Shown here: piece by piece, positions 12,469-22,780 of the stretch
Layout: every line of letters begins with the position of its first letter
How positions within the stretch are numbered: position 1 is the stretch's first letter
DNA from: a virus
Length of the DNA stretch: 40,857 nucleotides
IMG/VR virus record: IMGVR_UViG_3300021438_000028
Coordinates: 1-40,857 of that record
Reading direction: 5' to 3' (one strand)
Translations under genes and position numbers: made by a program
Notes under the pieces: model-generated
Seen by the model: only the letters and a program-made list of their open reading frames with translations
Database searches by the model: none
What the model was told of the DNA's origin: nothing

Positions 12469-12978
12469 TTAGGATTTAAAGACAGGCTTACCGAATCCCA
12501 CGATGTACACAGGTAGTGACTTCTTGAGAGCAGGGCCGTTCTTTACTTTGTAGGCACGCTTCTTGAGGCAGACTTCTCCTCCGTTGCGCTGGTCGCCCTT
12601 CTTGTCTGGGCTTGTGTTTCCTTCGATGCAGATGACTGTTCCGTCACCGTTATCTCGGACCACGATTCCAACATGACTAATGCGGTCAATGCCATCATTG
12701 GGAAAGTCAAAGAAAACAATATCCCCAGGGAGAGGAGTTGCTTCATTTACTTTTTCCCAAGCATTCTTTTTAATGAACGCTTGAGCTCCCGCCAACGTGC
12801 TGACCACATTAGGAATCTTAAGTCCCACTTCATTTGCACACCACATTACGAACGAGCCACACCAAGGTAGGAAGTTAGCCTTAGTGAAAGCACCGTACTT
12901 TGTCTCGTTATCTTTAGGTCCTTCGATGACACCGACTTCCTCACGTGCCACTTTAATAAAGTCATTACGTTGACCCAT
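12469..12978 (-). CDS. CHAP-domain endolysin, 169 aa
   Basis: A single CHAP (Cys, His amidohydrolase/peptidase) domain covers the protein. C40 in FLPWCGSFVMWC is the nucleophile, H102 in ISHVGIVV its partner, and E119/N121 in IEGNTSP completes the site. It should cut peptide or amide bonds of peptidoglycan at the end of infection. There is no signal peptide, so it needs a holin. No separate cell-wall-binding domain is obvious, although about 30 basic residues follow the core. It is flanked by small membrane proteins, as in a lysis cassette. Confidence 0.85.
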   Translation of the reverse strand: MGQRNDFIKVAREEVGVIEGPKDNETKYGAFTKANFLPWCGSFVMWCANEVGLKIPNVVSTLAGAQAFIKKNAWEKVNEATPLPGDIVFFDFPNDGIDRISHVGIVVRDNGDGTVICIEGNTSPDKKGDQRNGGEVCLKKRAYKVKNGPALKKSLPVYIVGFGKPVFKS

Positions 12979-12980
12979 AA

Positions 12981-13223
12981 TTAGTCCGCCTTCTTTGAAT
13001 CTACCTTAGCAAAGGCAGCATTGATTTCATCTGCATCTAGCTTACCATCAGCAAGGAAGAAACGAGCTAACGCTTCAACTACTGTGGCTGCACCAAGTGC
13101 GCCTGCTAGTACTGCTGCTTGCCATACTTCAATACCGACTAGGGAGCCAGCACCGATGACGCCAAGAGATTCGGCTGCAATTACTGCAACGATTCTCATC
13201 ATTACATTCTTGAATGTTTCCAT
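12981..13223 (-). CDS. Membrane protein, holin candidate, 80 aa
   Basis: Hydrophobic Ala/Gly/Val-rich stretches cover residues 10-30 and 34-52, followed by a polar end FLADGKLDADEINAAFAKV. This composition and the DGKL-D-EINAAF tail are typical of small actinophage proteins beside endolysins, often annotated as holins. ATG 13223 shares its A with the upstream stop and is preceded by GAGGA. It sits between the endolysin and another two-span membrane protein. Confidence 0.6.
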   Translation of the reverse strand: METFKNVMMRIVAVIAAESLGVIGAGSLVGIEVWQAAVLAGALGAATVVEALARFFLADGKLDADEINAAFAKVDSKKAD

Positions 13224-13393
13224 TATTCGTCCTCTGTGTTTCTTAGTTTGTATGTAACTCCCCAGATAATTGAAGAGATGCCAATGGCATACCCGACAAC
13301 TGTCTTGGCAGAACCGTCAAGGACTACCCAGGCAATGAACATGCCGAGGAGAGTCCACAATTGATTTGCTATGTCTGAAAAGAACTTCTTCAT
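13223..13393 (-). CDS. Two-span small membrane protein, 56 aa
   Basis: The minus-strand frame from ATG 13393 opens MKKFFSDIANQLWTLLG and contains two hydrophobic spans (about residues 12-25 and 31-46), ending in a charged tail KLRNTEDE. The start overlaps the upstream stop as ATGA, and its stop shares a base with the next ATG. Size and topology fit a holin or antiholin. It is one of four small membrane proteins in this cassette. Confidence 0.65.
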   Translation of the reverse strand: MKKFFSDIANQLWTLLGMFIAWVVLDGSAKTVVGYAIGISSIIWGVTYKLRNTEDE

Positions 13394-14775
13394 GGTTTCC
13401 TCCGATAAGCTGCAGCGCCAGCAGCAGCGGTTACTGCAGCCTGTCCAGCAATTTGGCCTACGATAACAGCAGCAACAACAGTCTTCTCAGACTCTGCTCT
13501 TTCTTCGGGACTCATGTCCGCTCCAATAGAGCCTAGTGCTAAGAGTGCTTGCGCTGGGTCAGTAAAGATTGCGTTGATTAATTCCGCTGGGTTCTCAAGA
13601 ACTACCAGCGCAGCAGCAACTTCTGCTGTGATAACAACTTCGTTTCCGTTCTCATCTTGACGAACTTCAACTGGTGTTGCAGGTGGTAAGTCAGCATAGG
13701 TAAGCCCAGCTTCCTGGATTGCCTGTGCAGTTACTGGCTCACCATGTGCTTGTTCAATGATTGCTTGTGCTACTACCTGCTTCTCTGCTTCGGTAGCGTT
13801 CTCGCTTACCTTGAGAGGTGGTTCTTCTGGCTGTACAATTGGCTTAACCATAGGAGGTTCAGGTGCAATATCAACTACAGGTTCTATCTCAGGCTCTGGA
13901 GCAGGTTCTGGCGCAGGCTCAGGCTCTACTGCGGGCGGTTCCTCAGGAGCTGGTTCAGTCTCAGCTACGGGTGGAGATTCTGGCTCAGGAGCTGGAGCGT
14001 CTTCAGCGACAGGCTCTGGCGGTAGAGGTGTTTCTTCTTGAGGAGGAGCGACAGGTTCTGGAGCAGGGGCAGGAACTGGCTCAGCGACGGGCTCAGGCTG
14101 CGGAGCAGGCTCGGGCTGTGGAGCTGGTTGCACAGGAGCTGGAGTTGGTTGAGGTTCCACCGCAGGAGGGGCTGGCGGTGCTACAGGTACAGGTTCAGGA
14201 GCAGGAGTAGGCTTTGGAGTACTGGTATCTACTACTGCTGTTACCGTCTGTTGCGTTACTGTTGATGTGTCTATTGTTACAGTCACGGTCTCAGTACTGG
14301 GAGTACTGGTTTCAACGGGCGATTGACTTGGGGCACTTACAACTGTCGGACTATCAACAACTACGGTTGGAGAATCAACAGTTGGAGAAGGACTTGGCTC
14401 AGGCGAAGGCGAAGCTGAAGGAGCAGTACTTGACTCTGGAGTGGGACTCACAATAGGAGTAGGTGCTATTCCGTTGTAGTACCATGTACTCTCAGGTGCA
14501 GTAGTACTTACAAAAGTTTTCCATTGCCCTTGTGTAGCAATAGAACAAAAGAGCGCAGCAATATTACCTTTGCCTTCAAAGAAACTGGTTGTGTTATCCC
14601 AGCCAACTCTGAAGTCTTTAGATTCGCCAGCATCGTTGGCACATACAACAGTTATGGGTCCAGTCTGTTCAGCTTGAGCTGATGGACTCCAGAAAAATGA
14701 TGTTCCTAATACTAGAAAAAGTACTGCTAGTTTGTTACTTGTCTCTCTCGCAAAGAAGGAGATAAATTTGGTCAA
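13390..14775 (-). CDS. Pro-rich secreted protein anchored at both ends, 461 aa
   Basis: Residues 14-36 form a signal peptide ending near SAQA. A folded part of about 70 residues with three Cys follows, then about 240 residues of Pro/Glu/Ala/Val/Thr-rich linker with PAPEP-type repeats. A helical domain (about 345-425) comes next, and a final Ala/Val-rich membrane helix ends in AYRRKP. The only plausible start is TTG 14775, behind GGAAGA. The layout is that of a protein crossing the wall from membrane to surface; the tail is not an LPxTG sorting signal. It may act as a spanin-like lysis factor or a surface exclusion protein. No family is recognised. Confidence 0.65.
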   Translation of the reverse strand: MTKFISFFARETSNKLAVLFLVLGTSFFWSPSAQAEQTGPITVVCANDAGESKDFRVGWDNTTSFFEGKGNIAALFCSIATQGQWKTFVSTTAPESTWYYNGIAPTPIVSPTPESSTAPSASPSPEPSPSPTVDSPTVVVDSPTVVSAPSQSPVETSTPSTETVTVTIDTSTVTQQTVTAVVDTSTPKPTPAPEPVPVAPPAPPAVEPQPTPAPVQPAPQPEPAPQPEPVAEPVPAPAPEPVAPPQEETPLPPEPVAEDAPAPEPESPPVAETEPAPEEPPAVEPEPAPEPAPEPEIEPVVDIAPEPPMVKPIVQPEEPPLKVSENATEAEKQVVAQAIIEQAHGEPVTAQAIQEAGLTYADLPPATPVEVRQDENGNEVVITAEVAAALVVLENPAELINAIFTDPAQALLALGSIGADMSPEERAESEKTVVAAVIVGQIAGQAAVTAAAGAAAYRRKP

Positions 14776-14935
14776 CGCGTTCTTCCAATCGGTTCACTTG
14801 GTCTTTCACGGAACCGCCCCCATTTGGTTTCAATTCTGATAAGTAGTGTTTAACTAGCCACTTAACGAATCCAGCAAACCCTGCTGCTATTGTCATCATC
14901 GAGACAGCAAAAGCTGCCCATTGCATTGCAGTCAT
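14735..14935 (-). CDS. Small membrane protein with coiled coil, 66 aa
   Basis: Residues 5-27 are a membrane helix, followed by basic WLVKHYLSELK, a Gly-rich turn and a coiled coil (VKDQVNRLEERVDQIYLLL). Proteins of this plan occur in many actinophages next to the lysis genes. ATG 14935 shares a base with the upstream stop and the gene overlaps the next one by 41 bases. A holin regulator or spanin-like role is possible. Confidence 0.65.
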   Translation of the reverse strand: MTAMQWAAFAVSMMTIAAGFAGFVKWLVKHYLSELKPNGGGSVKDQVNRLEERVDQIYLLLCERDK

Positions 14936-16944
14936 TATACCGTCCTGATTGTGATTTGGATTACACCACCGAATCCGCTAAAGCGTTTGTCGGGTGGTGT
15001 TGCTCGGCTGAATGTAACTTGTTCGATTACAGCTTGACGCGTTTCGCCAGTTGTCAGGTCTTGCCATGTTAGCACGTCACCTGACTGTTCAATTTCTTCT
15101 AGTGCTAATACTTTCTCAAAGGCCTTGCCTTCGTAACCAACCATAGAATTATATCTATCTGTTTCTAAGTCATAACAATATACTGGGAACTGGATGATGC
15201 GCTGACGTGGAGTAGCAATGGTTGCTTTAATCTGATAGCCTTTGAACTTAGGACCCTTAGTTGTATCAGTGCTGTCACGATATAGAATAAACTTATAAGC
15301 TACATATTCTTGCGCTGTAGATGGGGAAGAAGTTGTCACTTCAACTGGATTAATGGTTGCGTCATATGAGATGTGGTCATATTCAGTACCATTCTTATCT
15401 ACAGTTTCCATGGTCATAGACCCATAAGTAAAGTCACCGCGTCCAAGAAGACGCTTGAAGTTTTTAGGCTCTAGCGTTCCAAAGCGGATATTGCCAGTAG
15501 TTAGATACCCTGATGTTCTAAGAGTAGAAGTATCTTCAACGTATACTGCACCATTTGTCGAAGATGCATATGCTGTTGAGAACATAATTCTGTCGGCGAC
15601 TGAAGGGTCTGTGTTACCATTAAAGCAAACGGCTGTTGTTACATGTCCCGTTGCTTCGTCTTTGTATACATCGTTAGCATAAGCAAAACGCAGTTGCTGT
15701 AGTTCGTTGGATAAATCAATTCGAATTACACCAGCTTCACCAGCTACACCAGTAGCGCACCAAATATAATGGTCACGTGCAGCAAAGTCATAGCATGGCT
15801 GTGTTGTTTCTACAATGAGTGGGCCATAGCTGATTGAACCATCTTGGTCGGATACGGTAGCTGCACGCACACCCTTGTTTGTGCCAATCATCATGTATCC
15901 AAGGTAATAGTGAATCTTGTGGATGATTTCACCAACAGGCATCTCAGCTGAAATTACTGCAGATGTAAGAGTTGGCATAACACCAGCCGTAGATAGTGTA
16001 TACTTCTCAATAGTAGACTGAGCTCCATTGTATCCAGCAATATAGATAGCTGCACCTGATGCGGTAATACTTGTATATACATGAGCAGAAGATGGATTTG
16101 TATAGACAAGGTTTGGTGTTGCAGCTGCGGCTGCAGCTACTTCATACACTTTATTGTCAGCACATACAACTAAACGTTGTTTTACATAATCAATTGTAGC
16201 ATTAGTCACTACTTGGCTATTATCAAATATCTTAAATTCATCAGAAGTGTTTGATGAGTCACCAGTTAATGGCTTGCCATACACAGTAAACTTTGTTGTT
16301 GCACCTGATGTTTTATTGGTAGCCCAGTATGCGTTAGTTCCGTCATCACAAATTGAATACACTGGGTAGACGCCAACCCCGGCATTGTAATCAACAAAGT
16401 GAACTGGGTTGCTTGGGTCATTGACTTTAATTTTATCTACATCGTAGTAGTCATGTAGCAACGCTCCAGTAAATGTGCTCCACTTAATAGAACGCATGTG
16501 TTGCTGTGGCTTACCATTGTCAGCAATAGGACCAGTAGTAATGTGTCCAGTTGTGCAGTTATTAAGGAGAGTTACCTCTCCCTTTTCCCATACATTAACA
16601 CCTTTGGATTCAGTAAATCGATAGTGCCCATTCTCATCAGTGGTGCCTGGGTCATAGAACTTAATACCTGCGCCAGAGTGGAACGATGACTGACTACGAA
16701 TCCACCAACCAGTCAGGGATTGCTCGCCTGGTTCTGTTTGATTGTCAAACTGTTCCTTCTTAAAGGGTGCAGTCTGACGAAGATATGGACGCGAGTCATT
16801 GATTGCATAGAAGAACGGTAGCCCACCAACAGCTACGTCGTAAGACATATTGGTGTTCTGCCAGATAGCAGTAGATGAGACTACACCTACGTCAACTGCG
16901 ATAGACCTATTGGCTCTACCTTCGGTTATATCACGACCAGCCAC
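14935..16944 (-). CDS. Minor tail or spike structural protein, 669 aa
   Basis: The chain is rich in beta-strand, Gly, Thr and Asn, with repeated Asp/Gly turns and YAxxN/Tyr-rich blocks that suggest a propeller-like or beta-sandwich body. N-terminal segments such as FHSGAGIKFYDP and VNVWEKGEVTLLNN match a type of actinophage minor tail protein. It lies between the lysis cassette and the S74 fibres. The start is GTG 16944 behind AGGGAG. It is probably part of the receptor-binding apparatus; no enzyme motif is visible. Confidence 0.6.
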   Translation of the reverse strand: MAGRDITEGRANRSIAVDVGVVSSTAIWQNTNMSYDVAVGGLPFFYAINDSRPYLRQTAPFKKEQFDNQTEPGEQSLTGWWIRSQSSFHSGAGIKFYDPGTTDENGHYRFTESKGVNVWEKGEVTLLNNCTTGHITTGPIADNGKPQQHMRSIKWSTFTGALLHDYYDVDKIKVNDPSNPVHFVDYNAGVGVYPVYSICDDGTNAYWATNKTSGATTKFTVYGKPLTGDSSNTSDEFKIFDNSQVVTNATIDYVKQRLVVCADNKVYEVAAAAAATPNLVYTNPSSAHVYTSITASGAAIYIAGYNGAQSTIEKYTLSTAGVMPTLTSAVISAEMPVGEIIHKIHYYLGYMMIGTNKGVRAATVSDQDGSISYGPLIVETTQPCYDFAARDHYIWCATGVAGEAGVIRIDLSNELQQLRFAYANDVYKDEATGHVTTAVCFNGNTDPSVADRIMFSTAYASSTNGAVYVEDTSTLRTSGYLTTGNIRFGTLEPKNFKRLLGRGDFTYGSMTMETVDKNGTEYDHISYDATINPVEVTTSSPSTAQEYVAYKFILYRDSTDTTKGPKFKGYQIKATIATPRQRIIQFPVYCYDLETDRYNSMVGYEGKAFEKVLALEEIEQSGDVLTWQDLTTGETRQAVIEQVTFSRATPPDKRFSGFGGVIQITIRTV

Positions 16945-16952
16945 GTTGCTCC

Positions 16953-18404
16953 CTACTTAGACTCTAGTGCTGCAACCTTTGCAGAAAGTTCTTGAATTGC
17001 TTTAACAAGTACAGGAATCAAACGACCCTGTGTTGCTTCCAACTGGTCAGGGTTATCACGGTAGGTAAGTTGCAAGAAATCTGCAACGTTTTCTTCATCT
17101 TCTACTGCCATAAGTTCCTGTGCAATAAAGCCTGCATCAAGGATGTCTACTTTACCGCCATCGCGCATATCCCAAGTGAACTTAACTGGGCGTAGTTTGT
17201 TAATGAACTCTAAACCAACTGGAAGGTCAACTACATCCTTCTTATCACGGGCATCTGATAGTGCAGTGATTGATGTAACTTGACAACGAAGCGTTGCAAT
17301 AGATGAGTTACCAAGAGTAATAGTATTGGATACAGAAGCAGATGAAACAGAAGCAGCAAAACCAATAACTATATTGTTGCTTCCAGTAGTCAGGTTATTA
17401 GTTCCTGAATATCCAGCATTTGTTCCAACCATAGTATTGTCAATGCCAGTGGTAATAGCACGACCAGCGCCCGCACCTACTCCAACATTTTCATAACCCG
17501 TAGTACAAGAACCTAAAGTAACTGAACCTATTGCTGTATTTAGTGCACCAGTTGCAACATTCAGTGCTGCATATCCAATAGCAGTCGCTTCTTGACCAGT
17601 TGTTATTGATGCTAATGCCGCTGCACCAACTGCTGTATTGTAAGAAGCAGTTGTAGCGGCATTCAATGAATCTCTTCCAACTGCTGTATTGTTAGAACCA
17701 GTTGTATTTGTATATAGTGCAAGACGACCAACTGCAACATTGCCAGTACCTGTAGTGTTATTATACATAGCAACACGACCAACTGCAACATTGTTTATAC
17801 CAGCAGTATTTGTAAATAATGCTCCAGCACCCACTGCGGTATTTTCAACGCCCGTTGTATTAGAACCCATTGCTGTCCAACCAAGCGCAGTGTTATAATT
17901 ACCAGTTGTATTAGTATATAATGTGTAGTAACCAAAACCAGCATTACCAACAGCATTTGTGTTTGAGTTCAATGAATAAACACCTACTGCTGTATTTTCA
18001 TAGCCTGTTGTATTTGTAATAAGGGCGCTGAAACCAACAGCCGTATTGTTATAACCTGTTGTATTTGCTTGTGACGCAAAGGCCCCGACAGAAGTATTAT
18101 TAACACCAGTGGTAGTATTTAATAATGCATTTGAACCAATAGCAGTATTATTATTAGCATTTGTTTGATAGTAAAGAGCATATGCGCCTACTCCTGTGTT
18201 ATTATTTCCAGTAGTATTCGTAAGTAATGCACCATTTCCTACGCCAACATTTGCTGCACCAATTGTATTTAATTTTAAAGCAGCATATCCAATGGCTACA
18301 TTGTTAGTACCTGTTGTGTTAGATGATAATGCAAGTGTTCCAATAGAATCACTTCCATTGGCATCGCTGTTTACAACGCCTGCTAAGTCTCTACTTCTAG
18401 TCAT
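16953..18404 (-). CDS. Tail fibre with 17-residue repeats and S74 chaperone domain, 483 aa
   Basis: After about 20 residues the protein is built of about 18 copies of a 17-residue unit of the form xNNTAVGxxALxxNTTG, expected to form a long trimeric beta shaft. From about residue 385, ALSDARDKKDVV, RPVKFTWDMRDGG, GFIAQEL and QGRLIPVLVKAI mark a peptidase S74 intramolecular chaperone. In this family a Ser/Lys pair (here in SDARDKK) cleaves the domain off after trimerisation. The C-terminus closely matches that of the fibre at 19052-22771. It overlaps the glycosyltransferase gene by eight bases. Confidence 0.85.
   Translation of the reverse strand: MTRSRDLAGVVNSDANGSDSIGTLALSSNTTGTNNVAIGYAALKLNTIGAANVGVGNGALLTNTTGNNNTGVGAYALYYQTNANNNTAIGSNALLNTTTGVNNTSVGAFASQANTTGYNNTAVGFSALITNTTGYENTAVGVYSLNSNTNAVGNAGFGYYTLYTNTTGNYNTALGWTAMGSNTTGVENTAVGAGALFTNTAGINNVAVGRVAMYNNTTGTGNVAVGRLALYTNTTGSNNTAVGRDSLNAATTASYNTAVGAAALASITTGQEATAIGYAALNVATGALNTAIGSVTLGSCTTGYENVGVGAGAGRAITTGIDNTMVGTNAGYSGTNNLTTGSNNIVIGFAASVSSASVSNTITLGNSSIATLRCQVTSITALSDARDKKDVVDLPVGLEFINKLRPVKFTWDMRDGGKVDILDAGFIAQELMAVEDEENVADFLQLTYRDNPDQLEATQGRLIPVLVKAIQELSAKVAALESK
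17400..18340 (-). repeat. Degenerate 51-bp repeats in the smaller fibre gene
   Basis: About 18 tandem units encode the 17-residue motif ending in NTTG. The units differ at many third positions, so they are old rather than freshly expanded. Boundaries are approximate. Confidence 0.7.
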
Positions 18405-19059
18405 TGGTCATACCTTTCAGGGCAGTCATCCACTGTTCAAAATTGCCAGTGAACTTAAGGGGTCCGATATGGGCACAGGTCAGAGCAGGGTCAAGATAAA
18501 TCTTGAATCCACCATCTGCCAGTTTCTTGCAGGCAAGCACATCCTCAGAGATGATGTCGCCGTCTTGAATCTTTACTTCAAATACCCAGCGCTTATCTGC
18601 GCCGTTGTGTGTGTATGGCTCGCTAACATCCCATAGATGTTTAAACGCAGCCTTGCTCATACGAAGGAAGCCTGTGCCTAGCGCTTCTACCTCAATCAAA
18701 CCTTTGTCATTCTTGACTAGGTTCTCAGGCTTGCACTTAACCACATAGGATTCTTCAATAGACTTGCGAGGTGCTGTGCCACCGACTACATCTTCTTCGT
18801 AGGCGAGCAACTTAAGTAGCCACTCTGGGTTCCACTCCATATCAGAGTCAATCCAGATGATATCATCAAAGTTGTTCTCTACTGCAATAGCCAATAAATC
18901 GTTACGAGCACGCTGTACTAGCGCGTCGTAAGACATATAGACTGGTTGGAAGAAGATGTCGTTAGCCAACCCTAAGCGGATTGATTCCGCTAGGGAGTTG
19001 GCATACCACACATCAATTCTTCCATCGTAAGATGGTGTAGCAATTAGTACTTTACGCAT
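18397..19059 (-). CDS. Glycosyltransferase, GT-A fold, 220 aa
   Basis: The protein starts [12 protein letters not shown], and the sequence [12 protein letters not shown] contains the metal-binding DSD (71-73) of GT-A glycosyltransferases. [11 protein letters not shown] later fits the acceptor-side acidic motif. It transfers a sugar from a nucleotide sugar. It lies between the two Asn/Thr-rich fibre genes and overlaps one on each side, so fibre glycosylation is a reasonable inference; modifying a host surface polymer is the alternative. A second, diverged enzyme of this type is encoded at 23989-24702. Confidence 0.75.
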   Translation of the reverse strand: MRKVLIATPSYDGRIDVWYANSLAESIRLGLANDIFFQPVYMSYDALVQRARNDLLAIAVENNFDDIIWIDSDMEWNPEWLLKLLAYEEDVVGGTAPRKSIEESYVVKCKPENLVKNDKGLIEVEALGTGFLRMSKAAFKHLWDVSEPYTHNGADKRWVFEVKIQDGDIISEDVLACKKLADGGFKIYLDPALTCAHIGPLKFTGNFEQWMTALKGMTND

Positions 19060-22000
19060 TTATTTGTCCCTTTAGTTCGTCTACCTGTGCTGCCAAGTCT
19101 TGGATAGCCTTGACAAGAATTGGAATGAGTCTACCTTGAGTAGCCTCTAGTTGGTCTGGATTGTCACGGTAAGTCAACTGCAGTCTATCAGCCATATCAA
19201 TAGCATCTTCGGCAGCCATTAAATCCTGAGCAATGAAACCAGTATCAGGTACATCTACCTTGCCACCGTCACGCATATTCCAGTCGAATGTAACTGGCTT
19301 CAATCCTTTGACAAATTCAAGACCCACAGCCAATGGCTGGATGTTCTTCTTGTCACGCTCATCAGATAGGGCGGTAATTGCGGTTACCTGGCATCGTAGG
19401 GTTGCAATGCTTGAGTTACCTAGCGTAATTGTGTTGGATACGGTGGCAGATGAAGTAGCGGCGGCGTTACCAATTAAAGTATTGTTGCTACCAGTTGTAA
19501 GATTATTGGTTCCAGTATTTCCAGCGCCGTAACCAAGTCCTGTATTGTTTGAACCTGTTGTAACGGAATATAAAGCATTTGCGCCTATGGCTGTATTTGT
19601 TGCACCAGTTGTGGTTGAAAATAACGCATAAGCGCCTAAAGCAGTATTACCTGCGCTATTTGTACTTGTAACTAATGCTTGACGACCAATGGCAATATTG
19701 TCTCCGCCAGTAACATTTGCATATAAAGCGCCTTCGCCAATACCAATATTGTTCAAACCAATAGTGTTTTTATTTACAGCATTTACACCAATAGCAATAT
19801 TGCGTTCGCCTGTGGTATTTTCATAAAGTGCAAGACCACCAACTGCAATGTTTGCACTACCAGTTGTTGTTTTATATAATGCATTATGACCAACAGCGGT
19901 ATTATATGTTGCCACTGTGCTTGATTGTAAAGCACTTGAACCAATAGCCTGATTATTAAGACCAGTTGTATTGGAAATTAAAGCATTAACCCCAATAGCC
20001 TGATTATCAGAGCCAGTTGTAGTTCCGTTCATTGCGCCTGAACCAATAGCAATGTTTGAATTTCCAGTAGTCAAAGTTTCTAATGGTGAACCAACAACTC
20101 CACCAACATAGGAACCAATAGCAATATTTAGTTGACCAGTTGTATTTGATACTAATGCTCTTTTACCTACAGCAATGTTTCCGTTGCCAGTTGTATTAGC
20201 AAGAAGAGCGTTAAATCCAATAGCGGTATTAGCATTACCAGTTGTGTTGGAATATAAAGCGTTTACACCAATAGCAGTATTTTCAACACCTATTGTGTTT
20301 GTTTGCATAGCGCTTGCGCCAACGGCAGTATTGTTTCCACCAGTTGTGTTAGATGCAAGTGAATAATACCCAACCGCAGTGTTGGAATTACCAGTAGTAT
20401 TGCCTACTAAGGTATAGTAACCTACACCAGTATTGTTTCCACCAGCAGTATTTGTATATAGTGAAGCGCGCCCAACGGCAGTGTTATTTACACCACTAAT
20501 ATTAAGACCCATTGCATATACGCCAATTGCAATATTATCAATACCAGTTGTATTTGCCTCAAGAGCGCTAGTGCCTATAGCAACATTGCGTGAGCCAGTA
20601 GTATTGGCTTTTAGAGTACTATTTCCAACAGCAGTATTATTAGTGCCAGTAGTGTTAGCATTAAGGGCAGTAGTTCCTAAAGCAGTATTGCTTGAAACAG
20701 AACCAGCACCCAAACCAACTTTGACTGTATTAATAAGTTGGTCATTAGTAAATGTGTTCTGTGCATCAGTCATTGCTGAGTTGATTACAGAGAAGGCTGT
20801 AAAGGTAATTACTTCAAGTACATCGCTTGCCACAAGAGCAGCAAGAGATGTGATGCTTGTTCCGTTAGTTGCTGTGTAATCTGTACCACGAACTAAAAGT
20901 ACACCGTTGAGGTATACCTGCTCTTTACCAGCAAGGTAAGAAAGTGTTGCACCGTTTGAGTCAGTTCCAGATACTGAGGTTTCTCCGCCAGTTGCAATAA
21001 ACTTATAGCGTGAGATGGCAGCAGTAGATGCAATAGACGCCCAGGCAGAACCTGACCAGGCATACATAGCATTGTCTGTTGTATTCCAGTAGATAGCACC
21101 AGTAAGAAGGGCGTTGCCATCATTGTCTACAGACGGAGCAGATGACTTAGCACCTAGGTAACGGTCATCAAAGTTGTCGTAAGTTGTAGCAGCAGCGGCG
21201 GCGCTTGCTGCAGCAGCAGTGGCAGAACCAGCAACAGCATCTACATACTGCTTAGTAGCAGCACCTAGGTTAACTGATGGGTCAGCATTGAGGACCAACG
21301 CTCCAGTCATTGTTGAACCAGACTTTAGAACCATTGCATCGTAAACAGAACCACCAGCAGAAATTGCTGTTGCAATCTCACCAAGGGTATCAAGTGTTGA
21401 TGGTGCTGAGTTAACTAGGTCTGCGACCTTTGTATCTACGTAAGCCTTGGTTGCTGCATCTGTGTTAGATGTAGGTGTAGCAAGGCTTGTAATCTTTTGG
21501 CTGTTTACAGATACTGCAGAAGTTGGCGCAGCCATCTGGTCTAAACGAGATGTGCGGACCTGTGTATCAAAGTCTGAGATAGTTGATGCTGTCTGTGTGC
21601 CTGTGTGATTTGCGCGAGCATAAGGGTCAGATACCATTTTTGCTGCAGTAATAGTACCGTTGGCAATATCTCCAGCAACGATAGTTCCATCTACAATATC
21701 TGCAGAGGTGATAGTTGCATTAAGGTCCAATTTAGTTTTAGCAATAGCAGCAGTTGCTGAGATGTCACCATTAACAATAGTTGCGTCAGCAATCATTGTG
21801 CTAGTTACTGTTCCAGTATCGCCAGTAGTTACGACTGTTCCAGTTACGTTAGGAAGAGTAATTGTACGGTCTGCTGTTGGGTCAGTTACTGTAAGAGTAG
21901 TTTCAAATGCATCTGCGGTTGCACCTTCAAAAACAATGCTTGAGTCGTTAAGGGTAAGGCCAGTAACTGTTGGGCTTGTAATTGTTGGTGTATCAATTGT

Positions 22001-22771
22001 TGGGCTTGTGCCGAATACTAGAGAACCAGAACCTGTCTCATTGGTAATTGCTGAGGCAAGGTTTGCGCTAGATGGTGTGGCAAGGAATGTTGCTACGCCT
22101 GTGCCAAGACCTGAGATACCAGTAGATACTGGAAGACCAGTTGCATTGGTCAGTGTAACTGAGGTTGGTGTACCAAGAACTGGAGTAACAAGAGTTGGGC
22201 TAGTTGATAGCACATTGTTACCTGAGCCAGTAGATGTTGTTACACCAGTACCGCCGTTGGCTACTGGAAGAGTTCCAGTCACACCTGTTGTTAATGGCAA
22301 GCCAGTAGCATTAGTCAGGGTTCCCGATGCTGGTGTTCCAAGTACTGGTGCTGTAAGAGTTGGCGAAGTTAAAGTTTTGTTTGTAAGAGTCTGAGTATCT
22401 GTTGTTCCAACCAATGTGCCAGAAACACCATGAACAGCAGAAGATGCTTCGATGTGGTTGTTGGCTTCTTGGTAGTCACGGCCGATAGCCATGTGGCGAA
22501 CTACTGCTCCAGCTGAGTGAGACTGCCCAGTTGAGCCATCAATGTTACGAGTAATTGTAAGGGTATTGCCAGATGAGTAGACCGTTACGTCTACAATTTC
22601 TTCAAGGGCTGTATCTGGGTCAATAACAACTGTATATGTTTCTGAACCACTGAGTGTCTTTCCACCCATAAGAGCTGAACCAGATACAACTGACATTGTT
22701 GTTGCTGTAGAGTTCAACGCTGATGTCAGGGTTGTCTGCTGTGAGCGTGAGGAGTATTTTCTAGTTGTCAT
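19052..22771 (-). CDS. Large tail fibre with 17-residue repeats and S74 chaperone domain, 1239 aa
   Basis: Residues 1-110 look like a virion attachment domain. Residues 125-300 repeat [10 protein letters not shown] and GTPxSxTLTNATG motifs, and residues 420-520 include [11 protein letters not shown]-type phage fibre segments. About 24 copies of the same 17-residue unit as in the smaller fibre follow from about residue 690 to 1100. The last 105 residues are an S74 chaperone with [10 protein letters not shown] and GFIAQDL. The DNA encoding the repeats is a degenerate 51-bp array, a likely site of unequal recombination. This is probably the main receptor-binding fibre. Confidence 0.85.
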   Translation of the reverse strand: MTTRKYSSRSQQTTLTSALNSTATTMSVVSGSALMGGKTLSGSETYTVVIDPDTALEEIVDVTVYSSGNTLTITRNIDGSTGQSHSAGAVVRHMAIGRDYQEANNHIEASSAVHGVSGTLVGTTDTQTLTNKTLTSPTLTAPVLGTPASGTLTNATGLPLTTGVTGTLPVANGGTGVTTSTGSGNNVLSTSPTLVTPVLGTPTSVTLTNATGLPVSTGISGLGTGVATFLATPSSANLASAITNETGSGSLVFGTSPTIDTPTITSPTVTGLTLNDSSIVFEGATADAFETTLTVTDPTADRTITLPNVTGTVVTTGDTGTVTSTMIADATIVNGDISATAAIAKTKLDLNATITSADIVDGTIVAGDIANGTITAAKMVSDPYARANHTGTQTASTISDFDTQVRTSRLDQMAAPTSAVSVNSQKITSLATPTSNTDAATKAYVDTKVADLVNSAPSTLDTLGEIATAISAGGSVYDAMVLKSGSTMTGALVLNADPSVNLGAATKQYVDAVAGSATAAAASAAAAATTYDNFDDRYLGAKSSAPSVDNDGNALLTGAIYWNTTDNAMYAWSGSAWASIASTAAISRYKFIATGGETSVSGTDSNGATLSYLAGKEQVYLNGVLLVRGTDYTATNGTSITSLAALVASDVLEVITFTAFSVINSAMTDAQNTFTNDQLINTVKVGLGAGSVSSNTALGTTALNANTTGTNNTAVGNSTLKANTTGSRNVAIGTSALEANTTGIDNIAIGVYAMGLNISGVNNTAVGRASLYTNTAGGNNTGVGYYTLVGNTTGNSNTAVGYYSLASNTTGGNNTAVGASAMQTNTIGVENTAIGVNALYSNTTGNANTAIGFNALLANTTGNGNIAVGKRALVSNTTGQLNIAIGSYVGGVVGSPLETLTTGNSNIAIGSGAMNGTTTGSDNQAIGVNALISNTTGLNNQAIGSSALQSSTVATYNTAVGHNALYKTTTGSANIAVGGLALYENTTGERNIAIGVNAVNKNTIGLNNIGIGEGALYANVTGGDNIAIGRQALVTSTNSAGNTALGAYALFSTTTGATNTAIGANALYSVTTGSNNTGLGYGAGNTGTNNLTTGSNNTLIGNAAATSSATVSNTITLGNSSIATLRCQVTAITALSDERDKKNIQPLAVGLEFVKGLKPVTFDWNMRDGGKVDVPDTGFIAQDLMAAEDAIDMADRLQLTYRDNPDQLEATQGRLIPILVKAIQDLAAQVDELKGQINA
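19480..20720 (-). repeat. Degenerate 51-bp repeats in the larger fibre gene
   Basis: About 24 tandem units of the same 17-residue motif as in the smaller fibre. Similarity between the two arrays would allow recombination between the genes. Boundaries are approximate. Confidence 0.7.
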
Positions 22772-22780
22772 TAATGGTCC

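Noticed and set aside
13744-14456. Several plus-strand open frames opposite the Pro-rich gene
   Set aside because: They arise from the biased codons of the PAPEP-type repeats on the other strand and have no binding sites or sensible composition.
20433-22394. Long plus-strand frames opposite the large fibre
   Set aside because: Their repetitive Val/Pro/Ala composition mirrors the 51-bp fibre repeats; the minus-strand fibre with its S74 domain is clearly the coding frame.
16953-22771. CRISPR array because of regular repeats
   Set aside because: The repeats are degenerate coding units of 51 bp without unique spacers and translate into the fibre motif.
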